This document shows, in pieces, positions 63,781 to 64,000 of a stretch of 64,000 nt of DNA. The position numbers and the translations under genes are program-made. The notes beneath the pieces are model-generated. The model searched no databases. It saw only the letters and a list, made by a program, of their open reading frames with translations, and was not told the origin of the DNA. Within the stretch, counting starts at the first letter, position 1; each line of letters begins with the position of its first letter. The stretch is from positions 97,403 through 161,402 of the forward strand of contig NZ_JACJSV010000002.1 of assembly GCF_014698335.1 (NCBI RefSeq), in the 5' to 3' direction. This DNA comes from Microcystis viridis FACHB-1342 (GTDB lineage: Bacteria; Cyanobacteriota; Cyanobacteriia; Cyanobacteriales; Microcystaceae).

Positions 63781-64000
63781 TCTACCTTTATAGAATACCT
63801 CATTCGGGGTACGATAGTCAAGACATTTTCGAGGACGATTGTTAATCAAGTTTACGGCTCTTTCCACCTCCTCTGGCTTAACGATTTTAAAATTCGTTCC
63901 CTTGGGGAAAAATTGTCTTAACAGTCCATTGGTATGCTCGTTTAATCCCCTCTCCCACGAATGATAAGGAGTAGCAAAATAAAAATCTGCTCCTAGTTTC
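63746..64000 (-). mobile_element. IS30-family insertion, right part cut by window end
   Basis: On the minus strand, the transposase C-terminus (stop TGA at 63754-63756) reads FATPYHSWERGLNEHTNGLL, RQFFPKGTNFKIVKPEEVER, NNRPRKCLDYRTPNEVFY, the typical end of IS30 transposases including the catalytic Glu region WERGLNEHTN. The IS end is near GCCAATTCAAGTCTGAATTG. The rest is beyond the window. It sits inside the HEPN gene. Confidence 0.9.

Overview
The window looks like a chromosomal segment of a bloom-forming unicellular cyanobacterium, most likely Microcystis aeruginosa or a close relative. The reasons are: frequent HIP1 palindromes (GCGATCGC); cyanobacteria-restricted families (TIGR04376-type coiled coil, DUF3685 response regulator, DUF1816, a pyrF-pyrE fusion, a zinc-ribbon/kinase/RDD protein); the HEPN family named after Microcystis loci (MAE_28990/MAE_18760); and many short repeats and small inverted-repeat elements between genes. 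No rRNA, CRISPR array or phage module was seen. One tRNA (Ala, TGC) is present.

Layout. 1-9.6 kb is housekeeping: the 3' end of a hydantoinase/oxoprolinase-type gene, tsaD, truB, hisC, ispG with an alpha/beta hydrolase, a coiled-coil protein, a DUF3685 response regulator and a Fur-family regulator. 9.6-10.4 kb is a long gene-poor gap. 10.4-16.1 kb holds DUF29, a polytopic membrane protein, an OmpR-type regulator, recN and two tandem Uma2 genes. 16.2-27.6 kb holds an FAD oxidoreductase, cysS, a fused osmoprotectant-type ABC permease/binding protein, CHAD, pyrF-pyrE, DUF1816, rlmB, mrnC, a STAS protein and carA. 27.7-33.9 kb is more lineage-specific: an acidic HTH protein, pentapeptide repeats, a secreted Pro-rich protein, three tandem hendecad-repeat membrane proteins and a zinc-ribbon/kinase/RDD protein. 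33.9-37.4 kb holds trhO, tRNA-Ala, recO and an MFS protein. 37.4-39.8 kb is a graveyard: a truncated Rpn-type nuclease, an Rpn C-terminal relic and a decayed IS4-type transposase. 39.8-44.7 kb holds a repeat protein, uvrB and a recent tandem duplication of a QQGL-repeat protein. 44.7-61 kb is again mostly stable: UPF0182, a GHL10-type hydrolase, an oligopeptide permease, a 2OG oxygenase, a phosphoketolase-like enzyme, a polysaccharide exporter, an aldo/keto reductase, a CocE-type hydrolase, an ABC-F ATPase and PrxQ. 61-64 kb is accessory: gene relics, a MIF-type tautomerase, then a DUF262-HEPN pair cut by an IS30-family element that runs off the end.

The most interesting signals are: (a) a TA-flanked ~217-bp MITE-like family (ends GGGTTTGC/GCAAACCC) that abuts genes and supplies the stop codons of tsaD and the FAD oxidoreductase; (b) a 1111-bp tandem duplication whose breakpoint lies inside uvrB, followed by expansion of a 12-bp coding repeat; (c) three tandem membrane-anchored coiled-coil paralogues differing in the number of 33-bp units, directly upstream of a membrane kinase; and (d) the disrupted DUF262-HEPN locus. 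None is proven to be a new system. (c) is the best candidate for something undescribed.
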